DNA of 64,000 nucleotides, taken from NCBI GenBank assembly GCA_035627835.1, contig DASPKX010000113.1, positions 57,217 through 121,216 on the forward strand, given 5' to 3'. Below, piece by piece: positions 32,553-41,407 of this stretch; within the stretch, counting starts at the first letter, position 1; each line of letters begins with the position of its first letter. The position numbers and the translations under genes were made by a program. The notes beneath the pieces are model-generated. The model did not search any database, was not told the origin of the DNA, and saw only the letters and a program-made list of their open reading frames with translations. The stretch comes from DASPKX01 sp035627835 (GTDB lineage Bacteria > Verrucomicrobiota > Verrucomicrobiia > Limisphaerales > SXQI01).

Positions 32553-33722
32553 TTAGCGGCGATCGCCGTGATATTTCCAGGTTTGGCCGACCTTTTTCAT
32601 CACGAGCACGAGCTGCCCAGCTTTGCCTTGCAGGCCGTCGGCTCCAGCAGGCATTTCCATGCGGAGATGCACTTCGTCCGTGCCGTTGGTCTCACGCGCA
32701 ACCAGCTTGGCTTTGGCAAACATCGCGGCCTGGCGTTGCGCTTCAGCTTTAAGTTCTTCCTCCGGTTTTCCGAGGTTGCGCATACGGAATTGCTCGGCTT
32801 TTTCGGGTGTGCAGCCTTCGGCGAATTTCTCCGTGTCAGCCGCTTGCAAAGCAGCCACCAGGCTTTTCAATGTTGCTTCAGGGGTGCCGTAGGCAGCAGC
32901 GACTGATTGAGTGGTCTTTGTGGAGGGAGCGGTAGTTTTTTGGGAGATCACCGTCACGGTTCCAACGGTGAGGAGGGCAGCAACGCCAATAATCCCAGCG
33001 GTTTTAACTTTGGTCCAAGCCATATATTGCAGTGTTTCTTTGATTACGAGGAGGGTTGATGAACTGAGTGTGCTTGCGTTGAGGGCTGCGGCGGCGGTAG
33101 CAGCAGCCAGACCGACTGGCGCTGCTTGAACTGAATGCGCGGAGATGGCTCCGCCGATCACGACGGCGGAAAGGGAAATGCCTTTCCTGCCGAAGTAACC
33201 ACGGAGCTTCTCCAACGCCCGCTGCACCCGCATTTTTGCTCCGGCTTCAGACGTGCCGAGCGCGCTGCTCACCTCGCGAAAACTCCGGCCCTGGCAGAAC
33301 CGCAACACGAGTGCGTCATGGTCCTGCCGACCGAGTTGGCTTAAAGCGTTGTCCAGGTCGCCTTCGATCATTTGCCACGCATTATCCGTCTCGTCATCGG
33401 AGCCGCTGGAGGAGGATTCGAGGAAGGAGAGATGTTCCCGGTGCAAACGTCTTTGACGCATTGTCAATGCTTTGGAAGAGGTGAACCGCGCGGTGCGGCA
33501 GAGCCAACCCGCGAGGATGGTGTCTGAACCCAGTGAGCTGGCTTTGCGCGCCAAAATGACGAACACCGATTGCGCGACCTCTTGAGCGAGGTGTGGATCG
33601 CGCACCTGGCGCAGGGCCACGGAATAAACCATGTCCATGTGCCGGTTGACCAAAGTCGCGAAGGCTTCTTCGGACTGGTCGCGCGTCCAGCGGCGCAGCA
33701 GGTCGATGTCACTAACCGTCAT
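32553..33722 (-). CDS. ECF sigma factor with membrane segment and C-terminal domain
   Basis: 389 residues. Sigma region 2 lies at about 17-85 (EEAFATLVNRHMDMVYSVAL, AQEVAQSVFVILARKA) and region 4 at about 120-175 (ALVLRFCQGRSFREVSSALG, AGAKMRVQRALEKLRGYFG). These lead into a hydrophobic Ala-rich stretch (181-215) and a clear helix at 239-260 (AGIIGVAALLTVGTVTVIS). The last 110 residues are soluble and likely outside, with PEATLKSLVAALQAADTEKF. The promoter-binding domain would be on the inner face of the membrane. Such long ECF factors occur in Verrucomicrobiota and Planctomycetota; how they are released is unclear. Confidence 0.9.
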   Translation of the reverse strand: MTVSDIDLLRRWTRDQSEEAFATLVNRHMDMVYSVALRQVRDPHLAQEVAQSVFVILARKASSLGSDTILAGWLCRTARFTSSKALTMRQRRLHREHLSFLESSSSGSDDETDNAWQMIEGDLDNALSQLGRQDHDALVLRFCQGRSFREVSSALGTSEAGAKMRVQRALEKLRGYFGRKGISLSAVVIGGAISAHSVQAAPVGLAAATAAAALNASTLSSSTLLVIKETLQYMAWTKVKTAGIIGVAALLTVGTVTVISQKTTAPSTKTTQSVAAAYGTPEATLKSLVAALQAADTEKFAEGCTPEKAEQFRMRNLGKPEEELKAEAQRQAAMFAKAKLVARETNGTDEVHLRMEMPAGADGLQGKAGQLVLVMKKVGQTWKYHGDRR

Positions 33723-33905
33723 TCACCAATTAATCCCCGCCGAAGGGAAAAAGTAACATCCTGCATTTCAGGGCGTGAGCTGCCGGCTGGAACGGCTTCA
33801 AAAAGCGAGCCTTGGTCCATTCCCATACGCGCGATTCAGCGGTAAATAGGTGCAGCTGCATCGTCTGGAGGGCGCTGCGGATGCGGGGTTCCGAGGTGTG
33901 GCAGC

Positions 33906-35219
33906 ATGAGCTTTGAATTGGGGTACTTTTTGGTGGGCGTTCTGCTCATCTGCGTTGCTGGCGTCGCGGCGCGGGTTAAGAGGCTGCCGCTGACGGAAAC
34001 GATGATTTACTTCGGCGCTGGCGTAGCCATTGGCCCAATCGGGTTCGGAGCTGTCTCGGTGGACGCTCAGGGGCATGCAAAACTACTGGAGCGCCTTACC
34101 GAGGCTGGCGTCCTGCTCTCACTTTTTACGGCTGGGTTGAAACTTCGCGTGCCGTTTAAAAGGGGCAGGTGGAAGACTCCGCTCCGGCTGGCGTTCCTCT
34201 CAATGGCAATCACCGTCGGCCTTATCGCGCTCGCAGGCATATGGCTCTTCGGTTTCTCCCTGGGCGCCGCCATTTTGTTGGGCGCGATCTTGTCTCCCAC
34301 CGATCCGGTGCTGGCGTCCGAGGTCCAGTTGGAGGATGCGCATGACCAGGATCGACTCCGCTTCTCGCTGACAGGTGAGGCCGGGTTGAACGATGGAACG
34401 GCCTTCCCGTTCGTTATGCTGGGCCTCGGCCTTTTGGGGCTTCATGAGCTTGGCGACTGGGGATGGCGGTGGTGGGCGGTTGATGTGGTGTGGGCGGTTG
34501 CAGCGGGGCTGGGCGTCGGAGCATTGTTGGGGACGCTCACTGCGCGGCTGGTGCTTTGGCTGAGGCGGGAGCATAAAGAGGGGCTCGGGCGTGACGAATT
34601 CATCGCGCTTGGCCTCATCGGTCTTTCATACGGCTCGGCGCTGCTTCTTCACGCGTATGGGTTCCTGGCGGTCTTTGCCGCGGGTCTTGCTTTGAGAACC
34701 ATTGAGCGGAAACATTCCGGCGACGCACCCCCGGAGCAGGTCCGCGCGATGGAGCAGGCGGTGACGGACGAGGAAGTGGCTCTCGATCCGCACCATGGCC
34801 CCGCGCATATGGCAGGGGCAGTGCTAAACTTCAACGAGCAGGTGGAGCGTGTTCTCGAAGTGGCGCTTGTCGTCACTGTCGGCGCGGCTCTTTCGCGGGA
34901 GTGCTTGCGGCTCGATATACTTGCGTTGATTGCCATTCTATTCTTCGCCGTTCGCCCGATTGCGGTGCTTGTGGGATTGATTGGTTGCAAAGCTGAAGCG
35001 AGCGAGCGGGCCCTCCTCTCCTGGTTTGGGATTCGGGGGATCGGATCTGTGTATTATCTAATGTATGCCGTTAGCCACGGCCTTTCGCCGGCCTTAAGTC
35101 ACGAGCTTATCTCGATCACCTTATCGGTGGTGGCGGTTTCAATCGTCGCCCATGGCATTACGGTCACGCCGCTGATGGCCTGGTATCGGCGACGCTCGCC
35201 CGCCGAGAAACCAGCCTGA
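33906..35219 (+). CDS. Na+/H+ antiporter, CPA1/NhaP family
   Basis: 437 residues, about 12 hydrophobic segments over the whole length. SPTDPVLASEVQLEDAHD carries the TDP ion-site motif and EAGLNDGTAFPFV the Asn-Asp pair of CPA1 transporters. It exchanges sodium or potassium for protons at the inner membrane, for pH and salt balance. A cytoplasmic loop (about 268-312) is rich in Glu. It starts 183 bases from the divergent sigma gene and is not obviously co-transcribed with the prepilin gene 124 bases downstream. Confidence 0.92.
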   Translation: MSFELGYFLVGVLLICVAGVAARVKRLPLTETMIYFGAGVAIGPIGFGAVSVDAQGHAKLLERLTEAGVLLSLFTAGLKLRVPFKRGRWKTPLRLAFLSMAITVGLIALAGIWLFGFSLGAAILLGAILSPTDPVLASEVQLEDAHDQDRLRFSLTGEAGLNDGTAFPFVMLGLGLLGLHELGDWGWRWWAVDVVWAVAAGLGVGALLGTLTARLVLWLRREHKEGLGRDEFIALGLIGLSYGSALLLHAYGFLAVFAAGLALRTIERKHSGDAPPEQVRAMEQAVTDEEVALDPHHGPAHMAGAVLNFNEQVERVLEVALVVTVGAALSRECLRLDILALIAILFFAVRPIAVLVGLIGCKAEASERALLSWFGIRGIGSVYYLMYAVSHGLSPALSHELISITLSVVAVSIVAHGITVTPLMAWYRRRSPAEKPA

Positions 35220-35343
35220 CTGAAGGCATTTCGGATACGCGCGGCGGGAGCCGCAATTTTCTTCTCTTTTTCTGCAACCGGGAGGATATGCTGTGGGTAA
35301 TGTCTATCGTAAGCGGGCTTTGGCTCGCCTCGAAGCAACCGAT

Positions 35344-36030
35344 ATGAACTTACTTTCAAAGCGCGCCCGGGGATTCACGCTCATCGAGCTGCTGGTCGTT
35401 ATTGGGATCATTGGGATTCTCGCCAGCATGCTGATGCCGTCATTGGTGCGGGCAAAGGCCAAGGCCAATAGCATCAAGTGCTTGAACAACGTGCGGCAGC
35501 TCAACCTCGCGGCGATGATGTATGCGCATGATCACGACGACGAATATCCGCGGCGGGCGCATATGACCAATTCCTGGTTGTTCTCCCTGGAGCCATACTT
35601 CACGGACAAGAAAGTCATCAAGTGCCCGAGCGACTGGTCTTTGACCATTTGGTGGAGCTACATGATTAACGGCTTTAACGATCATTGGGCCAAGACCCTG
35701 TCGAACACCGAATACAAATTGATGACCAACTGGAGCTATAACCACGGAATGCGCGCCAGCGCGGTGCCATTGCCTTCGGACACTGTGCTTTTCGGTGAGA
35801 AGCGCTCCGGGTCGCCGCACGTGCATATGGATTTCGGGCAGGGAGCGGGGAATGACAAAGAGGAGTTGAACCATAACGCGCACCGGAGTGGATCGAACTT
35901 CGCGTTCGTGGATGGAAGCGTTCGCCAGTTGCGGGTTTATGGCTCGATCAAGCCTGTGAACCTTTGGGCGGTCACCGACGAGTGGCGGAACGCGCCTGTG
36001 GAAATCACGCCGCAGCCGCCGCAGAACTAA
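35344..36030 (+). CDS. Prepilin-like protein (H-x9-DG type)
   Basis: 228 residues from ATG 35344. The prepilin signal is GFTLIELLVVIGIIGILASM, and HRSGSNFAFVDGSV carries an exact His-x9-Asp-Gly motif. In between are CLNNVRQLNLAAMMYAHDHD and a cysteine in VIKCPSDWS, common in this family. A longer in-frame start at 35293 would add 17 residues before the signal and is less likely. The gene downstream begins 5 bases after the stop, so the two form an operon. Confidence 0.9.
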   Translation: MNLLSKRARGFTLIELLVVIGIIGILASMLMPSLVRAKAKANSIKCLNNVRQLNLAAMMYAHDHDDEYPRRAHMTNSWLFSLEPYFTDKKVIKCPSDWSLTIWWSYMINGFNDHWAKTLSNTEYKLMTNWSYNHGMRASAVPLPSDTVLFGEKRSGSPHVHMDFGQGAGNDKEELNHNAHRSGSNFAFVDGSVRQLRVYGSIKPVNLWAVTDEWRNAPVEITPQPPQN

Positions 36031-36035
36031 ACCTC

Positions 36036-38270
36036 ATGGAAGCCCCTCCCCCACTTTTTGTTGCCCGGACGATCCGGGATTTTCGCCGGGACCGCGCTTA
36101 CGCTCCCGGCGGAGCTGTGTACGAGCAGACCGTCCAGTCGCACTTGCCGTTGGTCCACGGCGTGATCGCGCGGCTGCTGGAAGATTGCCCGGCGGCCCTG
36201 GAAGAGGCTGTGCTGAGCATGTTCCAAACTTTCGCCGCACGTTGGAAAAAGCTGCCGCGCAAGACGGTCATTGCCTCCTGGCTGCTAAGAACGTGCGGGC
36301 TCGCGGCTGCAAACGCGAGAAAACGGCACAAAGCGCCGCCGATCCGCCGAGGCTCAGGCCCGGGACTGACTTTGCGCGCGCTGCATCTGCTTGAAGGGCG
36401 GTTGAATGACAAGATGCGTGGCGCAGCGCTGCTGACAGTTGCTCTAGCGGATAGCGCGGAAAGCGCGGGTGAGAGGCTGGGACTAAAACCAGCAGCGGTG
36501 GAGCGCTTGCGGGATAAAGCGTTAGCCAAGCTGCAGAAGCTCTTCCGCAAGTACAGCGTGGCAGAGGATGCGGCTGCTTATCTGGCAGCCCTGCCGGTTT
36601 CACCGAGCGCGGATCTTGAGTTCGCCGTCTTGCAGGAGGCTCGGCAATGGACTCCAAAGGCGGAGCGGAGTGTGCTGGCGCGGCGCACGATCGGAAGCTG
36701 GCGATGGATCGGGGTCCGGCGGTTCTTTGCCGGGGTTCTGAAAGGGCTTGGCGTGACGGTATGCCTGCTGGTGGCGTTGGGGTTCACGTTTAAGTATCTG
36801 GCGGAGAACGGACATTTAACTGGGTTTTTCGTCCGGCGCGAAGGGCAGGAGTTGGCCAAGCGGCATCCGCGCCTGCTGGAACCCGCCAAAGCATTTCCCG
36901 CCACTGAGGCTGACAAGGCGCTTGTTCGCGCGTCGGAGCCTCGCAATTCGGCTGACCTTTACACCCTCACAAACATTTACACCGCCAAGCTAACCTTCAC
37001 GAAAGAGCAGTGGGAGGCAATCGAGCCCAAGGGAATTCCGGGCGCAAAGATGCATCAGAATGGCCGTCTCCACCTCATCAATCCCAATGCGAAGCGGAAC
37101 GGTTTGATCGGGATGGTCGGGCTCGAATATGACTGGACGACCGCGCAATTGGAATTTGCCGGGCGAAATTTCACGAATGTTGGCGTGCGTTACCGCGGGA
37201 ACGGCACATACCTTAACTCGCAATACACTCCGAAGCGCTCTTTTAAAGTCGATCTGAACAAGGAAACGAAAGGGCAGAAGGTCGCGGGCATCGACGAGCT
37301 TAACTTCCTCAACTGCATCGTCGATTTTTCATATCTGCATGACGCCCTGGCGGAGCAACTGTTCCGCGACCTGGGTGTGCCCGCCCCCAGAACCGCCTAT
37401 GCGTACGTGACGGTCGATGCTCCGCCCAAACATCAGAATCAACCGTTTGGTTTGTACGTGATGGTGGAAAATATTGATGGTGATTTTGCCAAGGATCGAT
37501 TCGGGTCCAAGAAGACACCGATCTTCAAGCCTGTCACCTATGACCTCTTCAAGGACCTCGGCTCGGAGTGGAAGCAGTACGACCGCATTTACGACCTGAA
37601 AACCGAGGCAACACCGGCGCAGCTCCAGCGAGTGATCGACTTTGCCAAATTGGTCAGCCACGGGAGCGATGAGGAATTCGAAAAGCGGTTCGCCGAGTTT
37701 GTCGATGTGGAGGAATTCGCCGCATTCCTGGCGGGGAACGTGCTGATCTCGGCTTACGACAGCTTCCTTTCGATGGGCCAGAATTACTACATGTATCTAG
37801 GTCCGGATAATCGCTTCGGCTTCATTTCCTGGGACCACGATCATTCCTGGGGCGAATTCGGTTATGTGGGCACCATTCAGAAGCGGGAGCAAGCCAGCAT
37901 CTGGAAGCCTTACACGTACAATCATCACTTCCTGAAACGCGCGCTGAAGGTGGAGAAATTCCGAGCGGCGTATAAAGCCAAGCTCGAGCATGCGATGGAA
38001 CATGTGTTCGTGCCGGAACGGCTGAACCGCCAGATTGACCAGTTCGCTGCGGTGATACGCCCGGCTGTCGCGGCGGAAAACCCTGTGCGGCTGGAGCGTT
38101 TCGAAAAGTGCGTCAGCTCGGAGTTGGACCCGATCAGCGACCATGGTCCCGCTGAAGGTCCAGACAAGCCGCCGCACCAATTGAAACGGTTCGTGCAGAA
38201 GCGATGGGAGTCGGTTCGGGAGCAGCTCGACGGGAAGTCTGAAGGGGTTGTGCTGAACCGCGACCGCTGA
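36036..38270 (+). CDS. ECF-sigma-like domain fused via a membrane helix to a CotH-type kinase domain
   Basis: 744 residues. Residues about 25-95 match sigma region 2 (AVYEQTVQSHLPLVHGVIA, EEAVLSMFQTFAARW, ASWLLRTCGLAAANARKRHK) and about 120-180 match region 4 (AGERLGLKPAAVERLRDKAL, AKLQKLFRKY). One helix spans about 236-256 (LGVTVCLLVALGFTFKYLAE). From about 320 the protein is CotH-like, with VRYRGNGTYLNSQYTPKRSF and the SWDHDHSWGEFG Asp-x-Asp stretch near 598-608 that corresponds to the metal-binding part of the spore-coat kinase. The kinase would lie outside and the sigma part inside. It is co-transcribed with the prepilin gene 5 bases upstream. Confidence 0.8.
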   Translation: MEAPPPLFVARTIRDFRRDRAYAPGGAVYEQTVQSHLPLVHGVIARLLEDCPAALEEAVLSMFQTFAARWKKLPRKTVIASWLLRTCGLAAANARKRHKAPPIRRGSGPGLTLRALHLLEGRLNDKMRGAALLTVALADSAESAGERLGLKPAAVERLRDKALAKLQKLFRKYSVAEDAAAYLAALPVSPSADLEFAVLQEARQWTPKAERSVLARRTIGSWRWIGVRRFFAGVLKGLGVTVCLLVALGFTFKYLAENGHLTGFFVRREGQELAKRHPRLLEPAKAFPATEADKALVRASEPRNSADLYTLTNIYTAKLTFTKEQWEAIEPKGIPGAKMHQNGRLHLINPNAKRNGLIGMVGLEYDWTTAQLEFAGRNFTNVGVRYRGNGTYLNSQYTPKRSFKVDLNKETKGQKVAGIDELNFLNCIVDFSYLHDALAEQLFRDLGVPAPRTAYAYVTVDAPPKHQNQPFGLYVMVENIDGDFAKDRFGSKKTPIFKPVTYDLFKDLGSEWKQYDRIYDLKTEATPAQLQRVIDFAKLVSHGSDEEFEKRFAEFVDVEEFAAFLAGNVLISAYDSFLSMGQNYYMYLGPDNRFGFISWDHDHSWGEFGYVGTIQKREQASIWKPYTYNHHFLKRALKVEKFRAAYKAKLEHAMEHVFVPERLNRQIDQFAAVIRPAVAAENPVRLERFEKCVSSELDPISDHGPAEGPDKPPHQLKRFVQKRWESVREQLDGKSEGVVLNRDR

Positions 38271-38359
38271 TTTACCCGGCCGCCTGCGTCGGCACACCTG
38301 TGGCCGTTGCGCATTAAGCCGCGCTCGCGTAGTAATGTAGCGAGCCCGGAGGAGTGCGT

Positions 38360-39220
38360 GTGAGAAGATCGAACCCCATCATCAGCTCAGCTTGGAAGCG
38401 GCGGTGCATGCTGCTGCTGGCGTTCTTGTTAGTGGCGGGCGTGACTGTGTGGGCGCAGCGGTGGCGGCGCGGGCCGCGGGACTTGAGCAATCCCGCCGAT
38501 CGTCGTGGGGTGCCAATTTGGGAGAAGGACAGGGAGATTCCCAAGGACGTGTTTACCTTCGTGCGCATTCGTTATTCCTCATTCGGCTGGGGGCGCGGCG
38601 GCGGAGATTGGTCAACAGATTACCCGGATGCGGAGCTGAACCTGTCGTGGCGCCTACAGCAGATGACTTCATACAAGGTTGATCCGAACGGTAAGGTGAT
38701 GGAGCTAAACGATCCGGAGCTGTTTGATTATCCATTCATCTACATCATTGAGCCGGGGAGGTTGTACTTTGACGAAAGTGAAGTGGTAAATCTGCGAAAG
38801 TACCTGCTGAACGGCGGCTTCCTGATGGTGGATGATTTTTGGGGTGAGGATGAGTGGGATAACTTTTACCAGCAGATGAAGCGGGTGTTCCCCGACCGCG
38901 AACCACAGGAGGTGCCGGTGGAGCATCCGATTTTCCAAACGGTTTTCCCGACGAAAGAAAAGCCGCAGATCCCCAGCATCAACATGGCGCAGGCGGGGCG
39001 TTATTCTGGACGGACATGGGAACGGGCGGATGCCCGAGAGCCGCACTTCAAGGCGTACTACGATGACAAGGGCCGCATCATGGCTTTCGTCTGCCATAAC
39101 ACCGACTTGGGCGATGGTTGGGAGCGCGAGGGTGAGGACCCCTGGTACTTTAAAGAATTCTCAGAAAAGAAGGCCTACCCGCTTGGGATTAACATCATCG
39201 TCTATGCGATGACGCACTGA
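38360..39220 (+). CDS. DUF4159-domain exported protein
   Basis: 286 residues from GTG 38360, chosen because GGAGGA ends 6 bases before it; an upstream GTG lies only one base after the same motif. A hydrophobic segment (LLLAFLLVAGVTVWA) near the N-terminus is a signal peptide or anchor. The rest is the DUF4159 fold, with DVFTFVRIRYSS, LLNGGFLMVDDFWGEDEWD and VEHPIFQTVFP. Members are predicted to resemble the ThuA/glutamine-amidotransferase-like fold. In related bacteria the gene sits with moxR and DUF58, as here (moxR starts 159 bases downstream). Confidence 0.88.
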   Translation: MRRSNPIISSAWKRRCMLLLAFLLVAGVTVWAQRWRRGPRDLSNPADRRGVPIWEKDREIPKDVFTFVRIRYSSFGWGRGGGDWSTDYPDAELNLSWRLQQMTSYKVDPNGKVMELNDPELFDYPFIYIIEPGRLYFDESEVVNLRKYLLNGGFLMVDDFWGEDEWDNFYQQMKRVFPDREPQEVPVEHPIFQTVFPTKEKPQIPSINMAQAGRYSGRTWERADAREPHFKAYYDDKGRIMAFVCHNTDLGDGWEREGEDPWYFKEFSEKKAYPLGINIIVYAMTH

Positions 39221-39379
39221 GCAGGCGCCACCGTGTTGGGGGGTTGCAGCCTGCGGAACATCTTCACACGGGAGCACGCTCGATCGCTCGCCTGGCCTGC
39301 CGAGAAACGCCAGTGTGCTGGCGCGAAACTTTTCCTCGCTGGGTTGCGTCCTATTGCAAAGCGCTGTTTGATTCAAAGT

Positions 39380-40417
39380 ATGCAATCCGAGTCCGTTCCT
39401 CCCCCTGTCGCTCCCCCCATTACAGAAGAAGAATTGGTCCGGCAGCTCGCGCAGGCTCGAACGCTCATTGATAAGGAGCTGAGCAAAGTCATCGTCGGGC
39501 AGAAGGACGTCATCGACCAGATCCTCGTGGCGTTGTTGTCGGGGGGGCATTGCTTGATCACGGGAGCGCCGGGGCTCGCGAAGACGTTGCTCGTGAAAAC
39601 CGTCGCGCGGGTTTTTCATTTGGATTTCCAGCGCGTTCAGTTCACGCCGGACCTCATGCCTGCGGATATCACCGGGACGGAGTTGCTGACGGAGACTGAG
39701 CATGGGCGGAGGCTGACGTTCGTGAAAGGGCCGGTGTTTGCGAACATCGTGCTCGCGGATGAGATCAATCGCACACCGCCCAAGACGCAGTCGGCGTTGC
39801 TGGAGGCGATGCAGGAGCATCAGGTGACAGCAGCGGGATCGCGGTATGCCTTGCCGCAGCCATTCTTCGTTCTGGCAACGCAGAATCCGATTGAGATGGA
39901 GGGGACTTACCCGCTGCCTGAAGCGCAGTTGGACCGGTTCATGTTCAACGTGTTTGTCGATTACCTGCCAATGGAGGAGGAGATCGCGGTGGTGATGCAG
40001 ACTTCATCGACCCAAACCTCGGAGCCGCAGGCGATCTTCACCGCGGAGACTGTGTTGAATTTCCACAAGCTGATTCGCCAGGTTCCCATTGGGCAGGATG
40101 TGGTGCGTTACGCGGTGCAGTTGGTGTCCGCGACGAGGCCAAAGCAGCCGGGAGCGCCGGAGTTCGTGAACAACCTTGTGAACTGGGGCGCGGGCATTCG
40201 CGCGAGCCAATTCCTGGTGATTGCCGCGAAGACTAAGGCGCTGCTCGAAGGGCGCGCGCATGTGACCTTTGATGATGTGAAGTCCTTCGCCCTGCCGATT
40301 CTTCGTCACCGCGTGCTGCTGAATTATCGCGCGGAAGCGGAAGGCGTGACCGTGAACAACCTCGTGGATCGCATTTTGGAAACGGTGAAGCCGGTGGTTT
40401 CCGCCCCGAGGAAGTAA
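39380..40417 (+). CDS. MoxR-family AAA+ ATPase
   Basis: 345 residues. Walker A is GAPGLAKTLL, Walker B ANIVLADEINR, sensor 1 LATQNPIEMEGTYPLPEA, and the arginine-finger region is around EAQLDRFMF. MoxR ATPases act as chaperones that help assemble partner proteins with von Willebrand type A domains, encoded in the same operon. The next gene (DUF58/VWA) starts 1 base after the stop. The ATG at 39380 is used; the in-frame region upstream has no family match. Confidence 0.95.
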   Translation: MQSESVPPPVAPPITEEELVRQLAQARTLIDKELSKVIVGQKDVIDQILVALLSGGHCLITGAPGLAKTLLVKTVARVFHLDFQRVQFTPDLMPADITGTELLTETEHGRRLTFVKGPVFANIVLADEINRTPPKTQSALLEAMQEHQVTAAGSRYALPQPFFVLATQNPIEMEGTYPLPEAQLDRFMFNVFVDYLPMEEEIAVVMQTSSTQTSEPQAIFTAETVLNFHKLIRQVPIGQDVVRYAVQLVSATRPKQPGAPEFVNNLVNWGAGIRASQFLVIAAKTKALLEGRAHVTFDDVKSFALPILRHRVLLNYRAEAEGVTVNNLVDRILETVKPVVSAPRK

Positions 40418-40418
40418 C

Positions 40419-41351
40419 GTGGGGAACCCTTCGACCCAGGCGGCCTTGCCGCACGCTGATCCAGCAGCCTTGCTCGCGATCAAGAACCTCGAGCTGCGGG
40501 CGAAGATCGTAGTTCAAGGTTTGTGGAATGGGCTTCATCGGAGCCCGTACTTTGGCTCGTCAGTCGAGTTTGCGGAGTATCGGCATTACTCGCACGGGGA
40601 TGATCTTCGTTACATGGATTGGAAGCTCTACGGCCGGAGCGACCGCTACTACATCAAGAAATTTCGGGACGAGACGAACCTGCGCTGTTTTCTGCTGACG
40701 GACTTGAGCCGCTCGATGACGTATGGCTCGCGCGGGTATTCCAAAAGTGAATACGCGCGGACACTCGCCGCCACGCTCGCTTACTTTCTCCATCTGCAAG
40801 GGGACGCGGTGGGGCTGATGACCTTTGATGATGAGGTGCGCGACTATTTTCCGGCCAAGAATCAGAAGAGTCATTTGCGGCAGTTGATACTCGCGCTGGA
40901 GCGTCCGAGCCAGGCGCGCAGCACGAACATTCAGGAACCGTTGCAACGCGCGCTGGACCTGGTGCGCCGGCGGAGTCTGTTCGTGCTGGTTTCAGATTTC
41001 ATGGCGCCGCTGAAGGTGCTGCAGGAGAAGCTCCCTTTGCTGATGGCGCACGGCCATGAGGGTGTTCTCTTCCAAGTGCTCGACCCAGCGGAGCAGCAGT
41101 TTGATCTCGGGCAAGCGGCTCTATTTGAGGACTTGGAGAGCGGCAAGCAGCTCTTCATCAACCCCGTCCAGGCAAAGGAGCGTTACCAGGAAAGAATGGC
41201 GGAGCACAATCGGCAGTTGATGTCGTTGTGCGATGCGTGCGGTGTGCCTTTCATCACAGCGCCGACGCATGAACCGGTGGAGAAACCGTTGCTCGATTTT
41301 CTGCGCCGCCGCATGCAGGAGCGGAACTCCGGGCGAACGAAGCAGAGGTGA
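40419..41351 (+). CDS. DUF58 protein with von Willebrand factor A-like domain
   Basis: 310 residues. The DUF58 start is SPYFGSSVEFAEYRHYSHGD and DLRYMDWKLYGRSDRYYIKK. The VWA-like part has LLTDLSRSMTYGS, a DxSxS metal-adhesion site. The GTG start is preceded by GAGGAAG across the moxR stop. Partner of the MoxR ATPase; the pair belongs to the Bat-like operons linked to aerotolerance or envelope functions. BatA/BatB and TPR genes usually found further along are missing here: the next gene reads the other way. Confidence 0.93.
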   Translation: MGNPSTQAALPHADPAALLAIKNLELRAKIVVQGLWNGLHRSPYFGSSVEFAEYRHYSHGDDLRYMDWKLYGRSDRYYIKKFRDETNLRCFLLTDLSRSMTYGSRGYSKSEYARTLAATLAYFLHLQGDAVGLMTFDDEVRDYFPAKNQKSHLRQLILALERPSQARSTNIQEPLQRALDLVRRRSLFVLVSDFMAPLKVLQEKLPLLMAHGHEGVLFQVLDPAEQQFDLGQAALFEDLESGKQLFINPVQAKERYQERMAEHNRQLMSLCDACGVPFITAPTHEPVEKPLLDFLRRRMQERNSGRTKQR

Positions 41352-41407
41352 GGAAGAGCATCCGCAGATTGGCGCAGAGTTTCTGAAAAGAAGGCGGGGA
41401 GGGCTTA

